A stretch of 64,000 nucleotides of DNA from contig OZ316894.1 of assembly GCA_973895155.1 (NCBI GenBank), forward strand, positions 15,004,001-15,068,000, written 5' to 3'. Source of the DNA: Marsupella aquatica (taxonomy: Eukaryota; Marchantiophyta). Of the stretch, positions 61,528 through 64,000 are shown one piece after another (position 1 is the stretch's first letter; every line of letters starts with the position of its first letter). The translations under genes were made by a program, and so were the position numbers. A model generated the notes under the pieces. That model worked only from the letters and a program-made list of their open reading frames with translations, did no database searches and was not told the origin of the DNA.

Positions 61528-64000
61528 ATGACTACTAACACCATGGAGAAACTTTATTTCCAAGCACTATGCATTGATGGCTCTAATTTCTTGTCTTGGA
61601 CACTAGATGTCGAGGCCCACCTTGCATCTAAGGACCTAGAGGATACAATTTTGACGGACAATGGCCCCACGCTACAAGAAAAGGCAAAGGCTCTAATCTT
61701 GATTTGCCATCACCTTGCCGATTCCTTGAAACGCCAATATATGAATGCATATAATCCTAGAGTACTTTGGGATGATCTCCACGCCAAATTTGACCACACC
61801 CGCACTATCTTCCTCCCTGCAGCGCGACACGATTGGATTAACCTACGTGTACAGGATTACAAGACGATTGCATAATACAACAGCGAATTGTTTCGCATCG
61901 TTTCGCAATTAGCAATCTGCGGCCACCCGATTAATGAAGAAGAACAAATTGAGAAGACCCTTTTGACTTTTCACTCAACGAACCTGGTAATATCCACACA
62001 ATACCGGAATATGAGATTCACAACATATTCAGAGTTAATCGCGCATATGTTGTTAGCAGAAAAATATCAGATCTTGCTGCTGCAAAATACAAAGCAACGA
62101 CCACCCAACACTCTACCTCCACAAGCGAATCCTGAAACCCATTTCAACACATCAAGACGTGGATCTAACAATTCATTTGGAGGGAGAGGGAACAATAGAG
62201 GACGACAAACCTACTGCGGATGTGGCAACTCCTTCCAACGTGGAGGAAGAAGCTCATACCAGGGAGGAAGAGGCCGAGGGAGATCACAACCAGGCAGATT
62301 CCGGAATACCTGGACCCGCAACAACTACAATCCAGATAAGTCCGAGAACCCGCAAATTTGTCATAAATGTGGGACTAAAGGACATATTAAGAAAGCATGT
62401 CGAGCCCCAGCACACCTCGTAGCATTATACCAGAAAGATCAAAACAACTTAGCATATGAAACACATGGAGCATTTTTAGAAACCCCAGAAATATTACCTG
62501 AATTGCACCTTGCTTTTCAACTCGAGATGTCTAAAGCTTTGGACGACCCAAACTGCTGCATACTAGATAGTGGAACCTCTCACTCAATCTTAAGGACCAA
62601 AGCTTACCTTAAATACATAATCCCATCCCAAAGAAGAGTGACAACAATCATGGGACACCACTAGTTGGAAGAGGGGAATGGCCTAGCAAAAATAATGCTA
62701 CCCAAAGGCACAATTATCCATATCAAGACCGCCATTTACGCCCCGAGGGCCACACGAAATCTCCTGAGTTTCAAGGACATTCATGAGAATGGCCTGCACA
62801 TTCACACCAGCATATATGAAACTCAAGAGGTGCTACACATTCTAGCCCAGACCCCACGGGGCATGGAGATCAAAGAAACCCTCATAGCCTTCCCACTGGG
62901 ATTTTATGTTGTCAACATACATACCTTCTACACAGATGGCCACCGACAGACCCTCACTGAGATATGGCACCGCCGATTGGGTCACCCTGGCACACAGACT
63001 TTCCACAAAATTATTAAAGATACATAGGGCATTCCACATACTGTGCACCCCACTTCATTGAAATCCCCCTGTTTAGCCTGCTCCCAAGGCAAACTTACAC
63101 TCAGACCATCACCCTCCACAACTGACAAGCGCATACCCCAATTTCTTGAGCAAATCCATGCGGACGTCTGTGGCCTTGTAGACCCCCCCAGTGGCCCCTT
63201 CCGATTCTTCCTCGCAACAATTGACGCATCATCCAAGTGGTCCCAGGTTTCCCTCCTCTCCACACGAAACTTGGTCTTCCCACGCCTATTAGCACATATC
63301 CTACGTCTGAAATCCCAGTTCCATGACCATCCCATCAAAATAATCAGAGTGGACAATGCGGGAGAATTTACATCGAAGACATTCGATGACTTCTGCGTAG
63401 CAGCGGACATAGAGGTGGAATACCCAGTCGCCTATGTCCATTTTCAAAATGGAATAGCTGAATCCTTGATTAAACGACTGCAATCTATAGTGAGACCACT
63501 ACTGATGCAGACAAATTTACCATCAACAGCCTGGGGCCATGCCATCCTACATGCAACAACATTACTAAGATATCGCCCATCGGCCTTCAACTCGAGCTCC
63601 CCACACAAACTAGCATTTTGGTACCACGCCAAACGTGGCACACCTCCGAACATTCGCATGCCAGGTTCTGGTCCCAATAATGGGACCCAAGCGGACCAAG
63701 CTCGAACCTCAAACACAAAAGGGAATTTACATCGGATATGACTCAACATCAATCATACGATACCTGGAACCCACCACCGCAGATTTATACAAAGCAAGAT
63801 TTGTGGACTGCCACTTTTATGAGGATACATTCCCAAGCTTGAGTACAGGAGAGAATAAGACTAACGCCTCAACTAAAGACCTAGCATGGCAAATTAATTT
63901 GCAATTCTGGAATGACCCAAGAACTGCACAAACCGATACTGAGGTCCAGCGAATACTCCACCTCACTAGAATCATGGAACAATTACCTGATGCATTTGCT
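61528..64000 (+). pseudogene. Copia-B gag-protease-integrase with in-frame stops
   Basis: From ATG 61528 the same frame holds gag (MTTNTMEKLYFQALCIDGSN, FLSWTLDVEAHLASKDLED), a Gly/Arg-rich region, the CCHC knuckle CHKCGTKGHIKKAC and protease active site CCILDSGTSHSILRT. Pre-integrase (WHRRLGHPGTQTFHKII, CLACSQGK) and the integrase core follow (IHADVCGLV, VDNAGEFTSKTF, HFQNGIAESLIKRLQ). Single stops interrupt it at 61873-61875 (TAA), 62662-62664 (TAG) and 63025-63027 (TAG). Near 63645 the frame shifts, continuing as LRTFACQVLVPIMGPKRTKL and IYIGYDSTSIIRYLEP to the window edge. Domain order and motifs are complete so far, but the copy is inactive. Confidence 0.85.

Larger units (their letters stand above)
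61159..64000 (+). mobile_element. Copia-B: Copia element, 5' part (runs off the window)
   Basis: gag, zinc knuckle, protease and integrase on the plus strand, interrupted by three in-frame stops and one frameshift. RT would lie beyond 64000. Confidence 0.8.

Overview
The window is repeat-rich nuclear DNA from a land plant and is almost entirely nested transposable elements. Evidence for a plant: a CACTA (En/Spm) element with a TNP2-type transposase, Gypsy elements including one of the Athila/Tat type with a tRNA-Asp-like primer site, Copia elements, a DUF7869-type transposase remnant and an EDM2-like PHD cluster. The DUF7869 and F-box families hint at a seed-free plant (bryophyte, lycophyte or fern), but this is a weak inference. 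No tRNA, rRNA or CRISPR array was seen, and no gene clearly belongs to the host rather than to an element.

Layout. 1-3.4 kb: tail of an unknown acidic ORF, a broken Ulp1-like protease gene (+) and a broken DUF7869 gene (-). 4.4-7.2 kb: a 5'-truncated LINE (-). 7.2-9.7 kb: a decayed Gypsy pol (+, Gypsy-B) split by a 189-bp solo LTR with a perfect 5-bp target duplication. 9.72-44.48 kb: an interval bounded by matching CACTA terminal inverted repeats. On the minus strand it holds a TnpA-like gene, TNP2, and an F-box-like ORF, a tandem-BRCT gene and an EDM2-like PHD ORF, then a two-ORF gag-like unit. Inside it, 17.45-31.00 kb is a complete, apparently very young Gypsy element (Gypsy-A) with 1390-bp LTRs identical by eye and target duplication TTGGC, sitting in the TNP2 transposase-associated domain.

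44.5-47.3 kb: gag and protease remnant of another Gypsy (-, Gypsy-C). About 47.6-60.2 kb: a Copia element (-, Copia-A) split by a nearly full LINE (+, 48.63-52.75 kb) and by an unclassified 4.0-kb element (54.13-58.16 kb) with a 618-aa ORF. 60.47-60.77 kb: a MITE-like element. 61.2-64.0 kb: the start of a second Copia (+, Copia-B) with several in-frame stops, running off the window.

Most notable: (i) Gypsy-A gag and pol share one frame and are separated by a UGA in a TMV-type CARYYA readthrough context, with no ATG at the start of pol; (ii) Gypsy-A carries a dispersed family of short GGACGCT...AGCGTCC palindromes in its LTRs and untranslated spacers; (iii) PHD, BRCT and F-box genes lie between CACTA ends; (iv) the LINEs end in a TTACCA-type hexamer tail, not poly(A); (v) a 4.0-kb insertion with hairpin ends and a target duplication fits no standard class.
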